Source: Rhizobiaceae bacterium
Lineage (GTDB): Bacteria; Pseudomonadota; Alphaproteobacteria; Rhizobiales; Rhizobiaceae
DNA length: 64,000 nucleotides
Direction: 5' to 3'
Assembly: GCA_017644005.1 (NCBI GenBank)
Contig: JAEPMJ010000001.1
Coordinates: forward strand, 248,001-312,000
Position 1 is the first letter of the stretch; each line of letters starts with the position of its first letter. The notes beneath the pieces are model-generated. The model was given only the letters and a program-made list of their open reading frames with translations. It did no database searches and was not told the origin of the DNA. The position numbers were made by a program, and so were the translations under genes. This document shows positions 36,784 through 45,077 of the stretch, piece after piece.

Positions 36784-38221
36784 CTTCATAAAGACGCTTA
36801 TTGCGCGACTTGGGCGCGGGTCTGTGCTGACCGCGCAAAGCGACCTTGAGGCCTACGAGGCCGACCTTTTGAACAAATATCGGGTTCCGGCGCTCTGCGT
36901 AGTCAAACCAGCCAACACCGAGGAAGTTGCGGCGACGGTCAGGCTCGCCAGGGAAGCCGGCCTGCCGGTGACGCCTGCCGGCGGCCGCACCGGGTTCGCT
37001 GGAGGTGCCGTGGCGCGGAAAGGCGCGCGTCAGATTGTCATTTCGCTCGAGCGGATGCGTACCATTCGTACGGTGGACCCGGTTGACGATGTCATCGTTT
37101 GCGATGCCGGCATCACTTTGGCCGAAGTCCGGCAGGCGGCAGAGGCAGTCGACCGCTATTTCCCCGTCAGCCATGGCGGCGAGGGAACCAGTCAGATCGG
37201 CGGTATGATCGCAACTAATGCCGGCGGCAACAATGTCCTGCGCTACGGCATGGCGCGAGCGCACATTCTGGGTCTGGAGGTCGTCCTTGCCAGCGGCGAC
37301 GTCTGGGATGGGCTGCGCACGCTGCGCAAGGACAATTCCGGTTACGATCTGAAGCAACTGTTCGTCGGTTCGGAAGGCACGCTCGGCATTGTCACCGCAG
37401 CTGCGCTTCGGGTTCAACCGCGCCCCCGCGAGCGGGCGGCGGCCCTTTGTGCCGTACCAAGCCCTCAAGCGGCACTCCAACTCTATAATACGGTCCGCAA
37501 TTCGGCCGGGGAAATCCTGAGTGCCTTCGAATTGCTGCCGCGCAGCGGAGTGGAGCTTCACCTCGCTCGCACCGGGACGACGCAGGTGCCATTGTCCGAA
37601 CGCCACGACTGGATGGTCCTGCTCGAAGTCGAGACATCCATTCCCGATCTCGATCTCGGCGGCCTGTTGGAGCGGATACTTGGCGACGCGCTCGAACGGG
37701 AGCTGATCGAAGACGCTGTGGTTGCCCGCTCCCTGGCCCAACGCGATGCGCTGTGGGCGCTCCGCGAAGGCATAGCGGAAGCCCAGGCGTCCAGCCGTCT
37801 CGTGATAAAGAGCGACACGTCGGTGCCGGTCAGCGCAGTGGCCGATTTCGTCGATCGCGCCACCAATGCCGTTCACGAAGTGCTGCCCGATGTCGTGCCG
37901 ATACCGTTCGGCCACATCGGCGACGGTAACATTCACTTCAACATCGGCGCCCCACCGGGAATGAGCGCCGAGACCTTCGCGTCGCATGAAGCCAGCCTGT
38001 CTGCCGCCGTGTGCGAAACCGCTCTTCAGCTCGGCGGTTCGATTTCGGCGGAACATGGTATCGGACAGCTGAAGCTGCATGCGCTGCGAAACGCCAAGAC
38101 GACGACAGAGCTGGAAATGATGCGTTGGCTCAAGAACTCGTTCGACCCCGACAATCTGATGAACCCGGGGAAGATCGTCGAAGCCGATGATCCCGTACTC
38201 AAACAGGAGGCGCAACCGTGA
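36770..38221 (+). CDS. FAD-linked oxidase, D-2-hydroxyacid dehydrogenase (GlcD/DLD) type
   Basis: A 483-residue flavoprotein. The FAD domain has PVTPAGGRTGFAGGAV and SHGGEGTSQIGGMIATNAGG. The C-terminal substrate domain has the metal/substrate motifs FGHIGDGNIHFN and ISAEHGIG. This architecture oxidises D-lactate, glycolate, D-2-hydroxyglutarate and related D-2-hydroxyacids to 2-oxoacids. The ATG at 36770 overlaps the aminotransferase stop by 14 bases. Next to an aminotransferase it suggests interconversion of amino, keto and hydroxy acids of one carbon skeleton. Confidence 0.9.
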   Translation: MDAADFIKTLIARLGRGSVLTAQSDLEAYEADLLNKYRVPALCVVKPANTEEVAATVRLAREAGLPVTPAGGRTGFAGGAVARKGARQIVISLERMRTIRTVDPVDDVIVCDAGITLAEVRQAAEAVDRYFPVSHGGEGTSQIGGMIATNAGGNNVLRYGMARAHILGLEVVLASGDVWDGLRTLRKDNSGYDLKQLFVGSEGTLGIVTAAALRVQPRPRERAAALCAVPSPQAALQLYNTVRNSAGEILSAFELLPRSGVELHLARTGTTQVPLSERHDWMVLLEVETSIPDLDLGGLLERILGDALERELIEDAVVARSLAQRDALWALREGIAEAQASSRLVIKSDTSVPVSAVADFVDRATNAVHEVLPDVVPIPFGHIGDGNIHFNIGAPPGMSAETFASHEASLSAAVCETALQLGGSISAEHGIGQLKLHALRNAKTTTELEMMRWLKNSFDPDNLMNPGKIVEADDPVLKQEAQP

Positions 38222-38520
38222 CCGCATACATCATCTCGCGGGTATCGATTTCCGACCGCGAAGCCATGGCCGGATATATGGCCGATGCACCTGAAAGCGT
38301 TCACGCCTATGGCGGGGAGTATCTGGTGCGTACAGGCGACATTACGGCGCTGGAGGGCGACGCGGCATACGAGCGCGTGGTCGTCGTCAAGTTTCCGACC
38401 AAGGAGAAGGCTCTCGGCTGGTATAATTCAGACGAGTACCGCGAGCTGCGCGACGTTCGCTGGAAATCAGCCGACGCGCACATAATTTGCGTGCCAGGCG
38501 AGAGCCCTTCGCCGACTTAA
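38218..38520 (+). CDS. DUF1330 domain protein
   Basis: A 100-residue protein with the DUF1330 ferredoxin-like (dimeric alpha/beta barrel) pattern: AYIISRVSISDREAMAGYM at the N-terminus and VVVKFPTKEKALGWYNSDEY in the centre. The biochemical role of the family is unknown. The start is GTG at 38218 overlapping the oxidase stop (GTGA), with AGGAGG 8 bases upstream. It is the last gene of the TrpXYZ-like operon. Confidence 0.88.
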   Translation: MTAYIISRVSISDREAMAGYMADAPESVHAYGGEYLVRTGDITALEGDAAYERVVVVKFPTKEKALGWYNSDEYRELRDVRWKSADAHIICVPGESPSPT

Positions 38521-38559
38521 ACGAAGGTCGCCGACAACCCTGAAGGGCCCGCCATGTGC

Positions 38560-38616
38560 GGATGGCGGCGCGACCATCTGGCCTGCCATTTCAGGGAATG
38601 GCTGGCCGCGCCATCC
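38560..38616. repeat. Extended imperfect inverted repeat downstream of the DUF1330 gene
   Basis: Outer arms GGATGGCGGCGCG (38560-38572) and CGCGCCATCC (38607-38616) enclose inner arms GGCCTGCCATT and AATGGCTGGCC around loop TCAGGG, with a bulge on the left side. It lies in the 234-base gap between the DUF1330 gene and kamA. Without a T-run it may be a factor-assisted terminator, a mobile palindromic repeat or an RNA element. Confidence 0.6.
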
Positions 38617-38754
38617 ATGACAATCGATTATGAAGTGGTGACTATTCCTCGTTTGTAATCCCGACTGCCATCCCGGACGATATTGCCAACGTCAAGGCAA
38701 TCGTCGCCGCCAGTCGTTCTGATGCGGTGATGGCAACCCAAGGGAACAAACCGC

Positions 38755-40185
38755 GTGCCCTCCACTGCAAAACACATCCGCTCGCCGCGTGAAGAAGCGT
38801 TTCTGGCGCAAGTCACCAACGGCAAGTACGATCGCCAGATCATCAGCGATATCACCAAGTTCGCGACCGGCGACGTTCCGCAGGACATGCAGAACTTCTA
38901 TTCACGTGAAGAGCTGGACGATATCCTGTCGCTCAAGGGCACCGACCGCGATCTTCAGGCGCGCATGCCCATCAAGATGACCCGGCATTACTTCGAGCAG
39001 GCGCAGAACAGCCGGCCGATGCAGGTGCTGGTCAAGGCAAGCCCGCGCGAAACGCTCGATCTTTCAGGCGCGGAAGACCCCGGCAAGCAGCTCACCTACA
39101 GCCCCTGCGAGGGTCTGATTCACAAATACGAACTCGGACTGCTTTACGTCGCTGCAACATGCTCGGCGCACTGCCGCTTCTGCTATCGAGAAGAGCTGAT
39201 CGGACGGAAGGAGATCCTGCGCGAGGACGGCACAACCGCGCCCAAAGGGCTTGCCCAACTCGGCGAAGTGTCTCGCTACATCAAGGAGCATAACCGTCTC
39301 GTAGCCGACAATGGCGGCCGCCATCCCGAAACCGGACGCGAGCGCCTGCGCGAGATCCTGCTTTCAGGCGGCGATCCGATGGTGCTTGGCAACAAGAACA
39401 TTGCTGGCTGGCTGGCTGGCCTTGCCGAGGCCGGCATCGAAAACATCCGCATCGGCACAAAAGAGCTCGCCTTCTACCCGGAGCGTTTCGACCCGACGTT
39501 CTTTGCGATGCTGGACGCCTTCCATGAGGTCTATCCGGAAGTGAACCTGAGGATGATGGTTCACTTCAACCATCCCGACGAGTTTCTGCGCAAGGCACCG
39601 GACGGCAGTTACATCGACAATCCGAAGGGCGGGCTCGAATGGATTCCGGCGACCCGCCGGGCAGTCAAGGAACTCGCCCGCCGCGACTGGATCAGCATCG
39701 ACAACCAGTCGCCGATCATTCGCGACATCAATGACGATCCGGATGCACTGCGCATAATGCAGCGTGAAACGCGCCGCAACGGCATCGAGAACCACTACTT
39801 CTTCTGCGGCCGCGATATCGTTGGCTACAAAGCATTCAACGTCCCGATCGAGCGCGCCTGGCACATTCTGAACGAGTCCCAGAAGGGGCTGTCCGGCGTC
39901 GAGGCGCATGCGCGCCTTTCGATCACTCACTACAAGGGCAAGACCGAAGTTGCCGCCGTGACCAATGAGCCGATGCCGGGCGTGCGCGGTGCCGAAAACG
40001 GCGTGCTGATCTTCAAGCTCCTGCGCTCGGCTGCCGATGCCTCCGAACGGTGCAAGGTGACGATCGTCGGCCGCAATCCGGATGCGATCTGGTTCAACGA
40101 CTACGACGACCGCGTCATCTTCGACGAGGCCGGCCTCTATTCCATGTACGGCGTCAAACCCGCCTTTCTGGAAGCCGCCGAATAA
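38755..40185 (+). CDS. kamA: KamA family radical SAM aminomutase (divergent lysine 2,3-aminomutase-like)
   Basis: A 476-residue radical SAM protein. The 4Fe-4S cluster motif CxxxCxxC is at Cys136, Cys140 and Cys143 ([11 protein letters not shown]), and LSGGDP (residues 203-208) is the SAM-binding segment typical of KamA. In lysine 2,3-aminomutase the PLP lysine lies in PGGGGK. Here the aligned segment is THYKGKTEV, keeping a lysine (Lys396) but losing the glycine loop. The Asp that binds the substrate epsilon-amine in that loop aligns with Ser389. The substrate is therefore uncertain. It is too long for EpmB. Start is GTG at 38755 with AAGGGA upstream. Confidence 0.82.
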   Translation: MPSTAKHIRSPREEAFLAQVTNGKYDRQIISDITKFATGDVPQDMQNFYSREELDDILSLKGTDRDLQARMPIKMTRHYFEQAQNSRPMQVLVKASPRETLDLSGAEDPGKQLTYSPCEGLIHKYELGLLYVAATCSAHCRFCYREELIGRKEILREDGTTAPKGLAQLGEVSRYIKEHNRLVADNGGRHPETGRERLREILLSGGDPMVLGNKNIAGWLAGLAEAGIENIRIGTKELAFYPERFDPTFFAMLDAFHEVYPEVNLRMMVHFNHPDEFLRKAPDGSYIDNPKGGLEWIPATRRAVKELARRDWISIDNQSPIIRDINDDPDALRIMQRETRRNGIENHYFFCGRDIVGYKAFNVPIERAWHILNESQKGLSGVEAHARLSITHYKGKTEVAAVTNEPMPGVRGAENGVLIFKLLRSAADASERCKVTIVGRNPDAIWFNDYDDRVIFDEAGLYSMYGVKPAFLEAAE

Positions 40186-40217
40186 TCCACCAGCGAACTA
40201 AGAGCCGGCACGCCGCC

Positions 40218-40541
40218 ATGACCTATGTCGTCACCGAGAACTGTATCCGCTGCAAATACACCGACTGCGTCGATGTCTGCCCGGTCGACTGCTTCTATGA
40301 GGGACCCAACTTCCTGGTCATCCACCCGGACGAGTGCATAGACTGCGACGCCTGCGTGCCGGCCTGTCCCGCCAAGGCAATCTACCGCGACACCGACCTG
40401 CCCGACGCGATGGCGCATTTTCTGGGTCTGAACGAGGAACTGTCGCGAATATGGCCGAACATCACCGACCAGAGGGACCCCCTTCCCGACGCCGCGTCCT
40501 GGGACGGCGCCGAAGGCAAACTGGCTCACCTTGAGCGCTGA
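40218..40541 (+). CDS. 7Fe ferredoxin, FdxA type, KamA-associated
   Basis: A 107-residue ferredoxin with the same nine-cysteine layout as the one at 27183-27509 (Cys 9, 12, 17, 21, 25, 40, 43, 46, 50) and almost identical first 29 residues, so the two are paralogues. It differs at residue 11 (Arg for Ala) and throughout the C-terminal half. Lying 32 bases after kamA, it is the obvious electron donor for reductive cleavage of SAM by that enzyme. Confidence 0.93.
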   Translation: MTYVVTENCIRCKYTDCVDVCPVDCFYEGPNFLVIHPDECIDCDACVPACPAKAIYRDTDLPDAMAHFLGLNEELSRIWPNITDQRDPLPDAASWDGAEGKLAHLER

Positions 40542-40586
40542 TCAAAGGCGGCCGACACCGTAATTTCGAAAACCGGATACGCTTCG

Positions 40587-41897
40587 ATGACAAAGAGTGC
40601 CGCGTTGTTCGAGCGCGCGAAAGCGGTGATGCCGGGCGGCTGCAGCCGCAATACGATCCTGCGCAAACCGCATCCCATCTACGCCGTACGCGGCGCGGGC
40701 TGTTACGTCTATGACGTCGAAGGCGTGGAACGAATCGATTTTGCCAACAACGTCGCCTCGCTGATCCACGGGCACGCGCACCCTGCAATCGTTGCGGCGG
40801 TGAGCGAGCAGCTTTCGCGCGGCACCGCCTTCACAGTCGGTACCGAGGCCGAAATCGCCTATGCCGAACACATGTGCAGCCGCAACGAGGGGTTCGAGCG
40901 GATCCGCTTTGTGAATTCCGGCACGGAAGCGGTGATGGGTTCGCTGAAAGCGGCCCGCGCATACACCGGACGCCCGAAAATCGCCAAGGTGGAAGGCTCC
41001 TATCACGGTCTCTACGACTACGCGGAGACCAGCCAGACGGCGAAACCCGAGACCTGGGGGCCCGCGGAGCAGCCGGCCTCGACGCCGGTCTCGCGCGGCA
41101 CACCGCAGCGGGCGCTGGACGACGTTGTCGTCATTCCCTTCAACGATCCGCAACGCGCCATCGCGCTTCTCGACGCTCATGCCGATGAGATCGCCTGTGT
41201 TCTCGTGGACGCTCTGCCGCACCGCATAGGTCTCATCCCGGCAAGCGCGGCGTTTCTTTTCGCGCTGCGGGAATGGACGCAGGCCAACGGCGCACTGCTT
41301 GTATTCGACGAGGTGATCACCTTCCGCTCCAATTATGGCGGCGCGCAGCAGTGGTACGATGTGCAGCCCGACCTCACCGCTCTCGGCAAGATGATCGGCG
41401 GCGGGTTTCCCGTCGGCGGCATCGCCGGCCGCGCGGAGGTCATGGACGTGATGAACCCGCTGAACGGCCCGGCGGCATTTCCGCTTTACGGAACATTTTC
41501 GGCCAACCCTGTGACGATGACCGCCGGCAGAACGGCGATGACACTGTTCGACGCGAGTGCCGTTGCCGCAATCAACGCGCTTGGCGAGGCTGCGCGCACG
41601 AGCCTGCGCGAGGCAATTCGGATTGCGGATGTGCCCGCATGCGTGACCGGCCGCGGCTCGATGTTTCGCTTTCACCTCAGCGAAAGCGCGCCGCAGAATT
41701 ACCGGGAAGCATATCTCGCTCCCTCCCGGGCGTCGCTTCTGGCCCGCTTTGTCGGTCACCTTTTCGACGGCGGCCTGCTGATGGTGGAGACGGGCACCGG
41801 CATCCTGTCCACCGCGATGGGCGGGAAAGAGATCGACCGTCTGGCCGAGATCGCAGTCAGCGCGCTGCGCAAGATCAAGCCCGAACTCGACCGCTGA
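40587..41897 (+). CDS. Class III PLP aminotransferase/aminomutase (GSAM-like)
   Basis: A 436-residue fold-type I PLP enzyme close to glutamate-1-semialdehyde aminomutase and omega-aminotransferases. PLP sites are visible: SGTEAV (111-116), Asp241 in VFDEVITFR, and Schiff-base Lys268 in ALGKMIGGGFPVGG. It is 46 bases after the ferredoxin gene, in the same operon as kamA. It is unlikely to be the tetrapyrrole enzyme HemL, since most alphaproteobacteria make 5-aminolevulinate by HemA and the context is catabolic. It probably transaminates or shifts the amino group of the KamA product. Confidence 0.87.
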   Translation: MTKSAALFERAKAVMPGGCSRNTILRKPHPIYAVRGAGCYVYDVEGVERIDFANNVASLIHGHAHPAIVAAVSEQLSRGTAFTVGTEAEIAYAEHMCSRNEGFERIRFVNSGTEAVMGSLKAARAYTGRPKIAKVEGSYHGLYDYAETSQTAKPETWGPAEQPASTPVSRGTPQRALDDVVVIPFNDPQRAIALLDAHADEIACVLVDALPHRIGLIPASAAFLFALREWTQANGALLVFDEVITFRSNYGGAQQWYDVQPDLTALGKMIGGGFPVGGIAGRAEVMDVMNPLNGPAAFPLYGTFSANPVTMTAGRTAMTLFDASAVAAINALGEAARTSLREAIRIADVPACVTGRGSMFRFHLSESAPQNYREAYLAPSRASLLARFVGHLFDGGLLMVETGTGILSTAMGGKEIDRLAEIAVSALRKIKPELDR

Positions 41898-41986
41898 TAG
41901 CTGGATTTTCCGACGGTGCGGTGGCCCTGTCGGCCTCCGCACCGCCCGTTTCTTCGACCGACAGCTTTTCGGCCTGACGCGAAGCC

Positions 41987-43495
41987 TCAGTCGATTTCGA
42001 AAGAGACGCCCTGGGCCAGCGGCAATTCACTGGAATAGTTGATCGTGTTGGTGCTGCGGCGCATGTAGCCTTTCCATGCGTCGGAGCCGGACTCGCGCCC
42101 GCCGCCGGTCTCCTTCTCGCCGCCGAAAGCACCACCGATTTCGGCACCGGAGGTGCCGATGTTGACGTTGGCGATGCCGCAATCGGAACCCGCTGCGCTG
42201 AGGAAACGCTCCGCCTCCCTCACGTCGGTCGTGAACACGCTGGACGAAAGCCCGGCATTCACACCGTTGTGGAGCTCGATCGCCTCGTCGAAATCCTTGT
42301 ATTTGAGAACGTAGAGGATCGGCGCAAAGGTCTCCTCCAGCACGATGCCTGACTGGCCGGGCATCTCCACGAGCGCCGGGCGGGCGTAATAGGCATCGGC
42401 ATCGCCGGTATCGACGCGCTCGCCGCCAACCACTTTGCCGCCCAGCTCCCTGGCGTGCGCAAGGGCCGACTGCATACCGTCAAACGCAGCCTTGTCGATC
42501 AGCGGCCCGACCAGCACGCCATCCTGAATCGGGCTGCCGACCTTGACGGCTTCGTAGGTCTTGATCAGCGCCGGGACCAGCTTGTCGTAAACCGATTCAT
42601 GAACGATCAGGCGGCGCATCGTCGTACAGCGCTGACCTGCCGTGCCCATGGCACTGAAGGCCACGGCACGCAACGTGATCGCGAGGTCGGCCGAGGGACA
42701 CACGATACCGGCATTGTTGCCGCCAAGTTCGAGAATGCAGCGGCCGAAGCGATTGGCCACACGGGGGCCGACAGCACGGCCCATCCGGGTCGAGCCGGTG
42801 GCCGAAACCAGCGCGACCGACGGATTGTCCACCAGCGCCTCGCCGATATCGCGATCGCCGATCAGGACAGACACCAGTCCATCGAGGTCCATGCCGAAGC
42901 GTTCCACCGCGCGGCGGAAGATCGCCTCGCAGGCAAGTGCCGTCAGCGGCGATTTCTCCGACGGCTTCCAGACGACCGAGTTGCCGCAGACGAGCGCAAG
43001 CGCCGCGTTCCACGACCATACCGCGACCGGAAAATTGAACGCCGAGATGACGCCGACCACACCCAGCGGGTGCCACTGTTCCATCATCCTGTGGCCCGGC
43101 CGCTCGGTTGCAATCGTCAGGCCGTAAAGCTGGCGCGACAGGCCAACTGCAAAGTCGCAGATGTCGATCATCTCCTGGACTTCACCCTCGCCTTCGGAGG
43201 GAATCTTGCCAACCTCAAGCGATACCAGGCGCCCGAGGTCGCGCTTGCTCTTGCGCAGTTCTTCGCCCAGCAGGCGAACAAGCTCGCCGCGCTGCGGCGC
43301 GGGTACATTGCGCCATGTCTGGAATGCACGTTTGGCTTTTTCGATCGCTTCTTTCGTTGCGGCGCCATCGATGACGGGGAGTTCCGCAAGCTTCTCGCCA
43401 TTGATCGGCGACTTCACGACGAGACCGCCTTCAGCCTCCCCCAACCGCACATTCAAGCGCTCGAGAATAGATTTGACTTCCGCCTTAACTGACAT
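41987..43495 (-). CDS. Aldehyde dehydrogenase, ALDH7 type (probable piperideine-6-carboxylate/aminoadipate semialdehyde dehydrogenase)
   Basis: A 502-residue NAD(P)-dependent dehydrogenase with nucleophile Cys290 (GTAGQRCTTMRR) and general base Glu256 (LELGGNNAG). Sequences such as GVVGVISAFNFPVAVWSWNAALA and SGAEIGGAFGGEKETGGGRE are characteristic of the ALDH7/AmaB group that oxidises alpha-aminoadipate semialdehyde in lysine breakdown. It faces the kamA-ferredoxin-aminotransferase operon tail to tail, 89 bases apart. Both support a lysine-like or omega-amino-acid pathway. A LysR gene lies upstream on the same strand. Confidence 0.9.
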   Translation of the reverse strand: MSVKAEVKSILERLNVRLGEAEGGLVVKSPINGEKLAELPVIDGAATKEAIEKAKRAFQTWRNVPAPQRGELVRLLGEELRKSKRDLGRLVSLEVGKIPSEGEGEVQEMIDICDFAVGLSRQLYGLTIATERPGHRMMEQWHPLGVVGVISAFNFPVAVWSWNAALALVCGNSVVWKPSEKSPLTALACEAIFRRAVERFGMDLDGLVSVLIGDRDIGEALVDNPSVALVSATGSTRMGRAVGPRVANRFGRCILELGGNNAGIVCPSADLAITLRAVAFSAMGTAGQRCTTMRRLIVHESVYDKLVPALIKTYEAVKVGSPIQDGVLVGPLIDKAAFDGMQSALAHARELGGKVVGGERVDTGDADAYYARPALVEMPGQSGIVLEETFAPILYVLKYKDFDEAIELHNGVNAGLSSSVFTTDVREAERFLSAAGSDCGIANVNIGTSGAEIGGAFGGEKETGGGRESGSDAWKGYMRRSTNTINYSSELPLAQGVSFEID

Positions 43496-43621
43496 GTTGG
43501 GTGCCTCAGTACTGCTGATAGGAGATTGGAGATACGCCGGTTACCGGCGTGGCTGATTGCAGGGTAGCCGCATGCGTGTGTCCCTAACACTGAAAATTGC
43601 GACTGACTTATTGACCTTTCT

Positions 43622-44539
43622 TCATGCTGCTTTTGCAGCCGTTGCCATGAGCCAGCGTGTGAAAGTGGCTACGTCAGGACTTGAGTCTCCGGCTGCGCTG
43701 ACGATGTAGTAGCTGTTAGCGGTGCTCAGTTGACGGTCGCTCAGCTGCACCAGTTCGCCAGACTGAATTTCCTTCTCGACCAGGTAGGACGGCAGCAGTG
43801 CTGCACCATGTGAGGCTGCGGCCGCCGCTATGATCATCGAGAACTGATCGAAACGCTTGCCTCTCAGTATGGTGTCCGATGCGAGGTCGTGCAGTGCAAA
43901 CCAGTCGCTCCATGCGCGCTCGCGGCTTACCAGGTGCAAAAGTGGCGCCGACATCAACCGCTGCGGGTTCATTGCCGCGTGCCGCTCGACATAGTCAGGC
44001 GAAGCCACGGCGATCATGTTTTCATCGAACAGCCTGTTCATGCGCGCACCCGGCCAGTCGGTGTCGCCGAAGTGGATCGCTGCGTCGAAGCGCTCCTTTT
44101 CAAGATCGAACGGCACGGTCCGTGTCGTAATGCTGATCTCGATTTCCGGATGGCGTACATAAAAACTCTCAAGCCTGGGTATCAGCCAGCGGCTGGCGAA
44201 AGTGGGAAGTACGGCAAGCCGAAGCACCGAACCGCTACTCCCGGCGGCAATAGCCCGGATCACCGTCTGTTTGAGGTTCTCCAGATCGTGAGCGAGGTGG
44301 GCAGCGAAACGCTGCCCCGCCTCCGTCAGCACCACACGCCGGCCGGCGCGGCGAAACAGCGCAAAACCCAGAAACTCCTCCAGTTCCTTCACCTGCCGGC
44401 TGACGGCACTCTGGGTCAGGTGCAGTTCCTCGGCCGCCAGCGTGAAGCTCTCATGGCGCGCCGCGCATTCAAAGCTGCGCAGCAGTGCATAGGAGGGCAA
44501 GCGGCGTTGACCGGGAACTCCTGCGTCCTGCTTTTTCAT
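43622..44539 (-). CDS. LysR family transcriptional regulator (GcvA-like)
   Basis: A 305-residue LysR protein with the N-terminal helix-turn-helix in ESFTLAAEELHLTQSAVSRQ (about residues 30-49) and a GcvA-like effector-binding domain. A perfect palindrome, ATGAGT-CCA-ACTCAT (44538-44552), overlaps its own start codon and could be an autoregulatory site. It lies immediately upstream of the ALDH7-type gene on the same strand with a 126-base gap, so it is the best local candidate to control that dehydrogenase. Confidence 0.92.
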   Translation of the reverse strand: MKKQDAGVPGQRRLPSYALLRSFECAARHESFTLAAEELHLTQSAVSRQVKELEEFLGFALFRRAGRRVVLTEAGQRFAAHLAHDLENLKQTVIRAIAAGSSGSVLRLAVLPTFASRWLIPRLESFYVRHPEIEISITTRTVPFDLEKERFDAAIHFGDTDWPGARMNRLFDENMIAVASPDYVERHAAMNPQRLMSAPLLHLVSRERAWSDWFALHDLASDTILRGKRFDQFSMIIAAAAASHGAALLPSYLVEKEIQSGELVQLSDRQLSTANSYYIVSAAGDSSPDVATFTRWLMATAAKAA

Positions 44540-44627
44540 GAGTCCAACTCATTCAAATTGCCGGTAACTTTCGCCCCGTACATAGGTGAGCACGGACCGT
44601 CAACAGCAGCTCCCTGAGCGGCGGACG

Positions 44628-45077
44628 CTAGGCGGCGTTTTCGAGCGTTTGTTCGACCTTGCGAACATAGTCGGCAGGAAGCTTGGTGGTTCCGAGCCCG
44701 GCCTTGATTTTGCCGAGATAATCGTCCCCCGGATTGAATGCCGGCGGCGTGCCAGGGATCGTATAGGTATTGGACTCCACCCTGTTGCCGGTTTCATCGA
44801 GAAGCGTCACCGGCATGTGCGCCCACAATCCCTCGGGAATGCCGCTTGCCTTGTCCATGCGTTCCATGTCCTCGTCGCTGACTTCATACTGGACACCATA
44901 AACGCTGCCGCCCTCGACCGGCCTGAGCCAGCAGCCGCCCTTGCCGGCGACGTGCGTTTCGCCGAACCCCAGCTCATATCCGTCCAGGCGCATAACCCCG
45001 ACCGGCCTTGCCGACGGGGCGAAATCACGCATCGCCTTCTCGCCAAGCAGTGTTCCATACGCAAAATAGTACTTCAT
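44628..45077 (-). CDS. Gamma-glutamylcyclotransferase-like protein (AIG2/GGACT fold)
   Basis: A 149-residue protein with the family entry motif YFAYGTLL (residues 4-11, YGT substrate loop) and the central [10 protein letters not shown] strand. In GGCT the catalytic Glu follows shortly after, in a DxxEG pattern. Here the aligned stretch is DKASGIPEG, with Ser78 at the Glu position and the nearest acid at Glu82. Activity as a gamma-glutamyl cyclase is therefore uncertain. The start overlaps the upstream ABC ATPase stop (ATGA), so it is the terminal, translationally coupled gene of the peptide-importer operon. Confidence 0.8.
   Translation of the reverse strand: MKYYFAYGTLLGEKAMRDFAPSARPVGVMRLDGYELGFGETHVAGKGGCWLRPVEGGSVYGVQYEVSDEDMERMDKASGIPEGLWAHMPVTLLDETGNRVESNTYTIPGTPPAFNPGDDYLGKIKAGLGTTKLPADYVRKVEQTLENAA

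Noticed and set aside
36713..38227. 504-codon open frame on the minus strand, opposite the FAD-linked oxidase
   Set aside because: Mirror frame of a gene with clear FAD and metal motifs; no ribosome-binding site or family similarity of its own.
38755..40185. Assignment of the KamA homologue as EpmB (EF-P lysine aminomutase)
   Set aside because: EpmB is about 340 residues and linked to EF-P genes; this protein is 476 residues and linked to a catabolic set.
40587..41897. Assignment of the class III enzyme as HemL (glutamate-1-semialdehyde aminomutase)
   Set aside because: Alphaproteobacteria generally use 5-aminolevulinate synthase, and the gene sits in a kamA-ferredoxin operon; kept as GSAM-like only.
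40542..41942. 466-codon open frame on the minus strand, opposite the class III aminotransferase
   Set aside because: Shadow of a gene carrying all PLP motifs.
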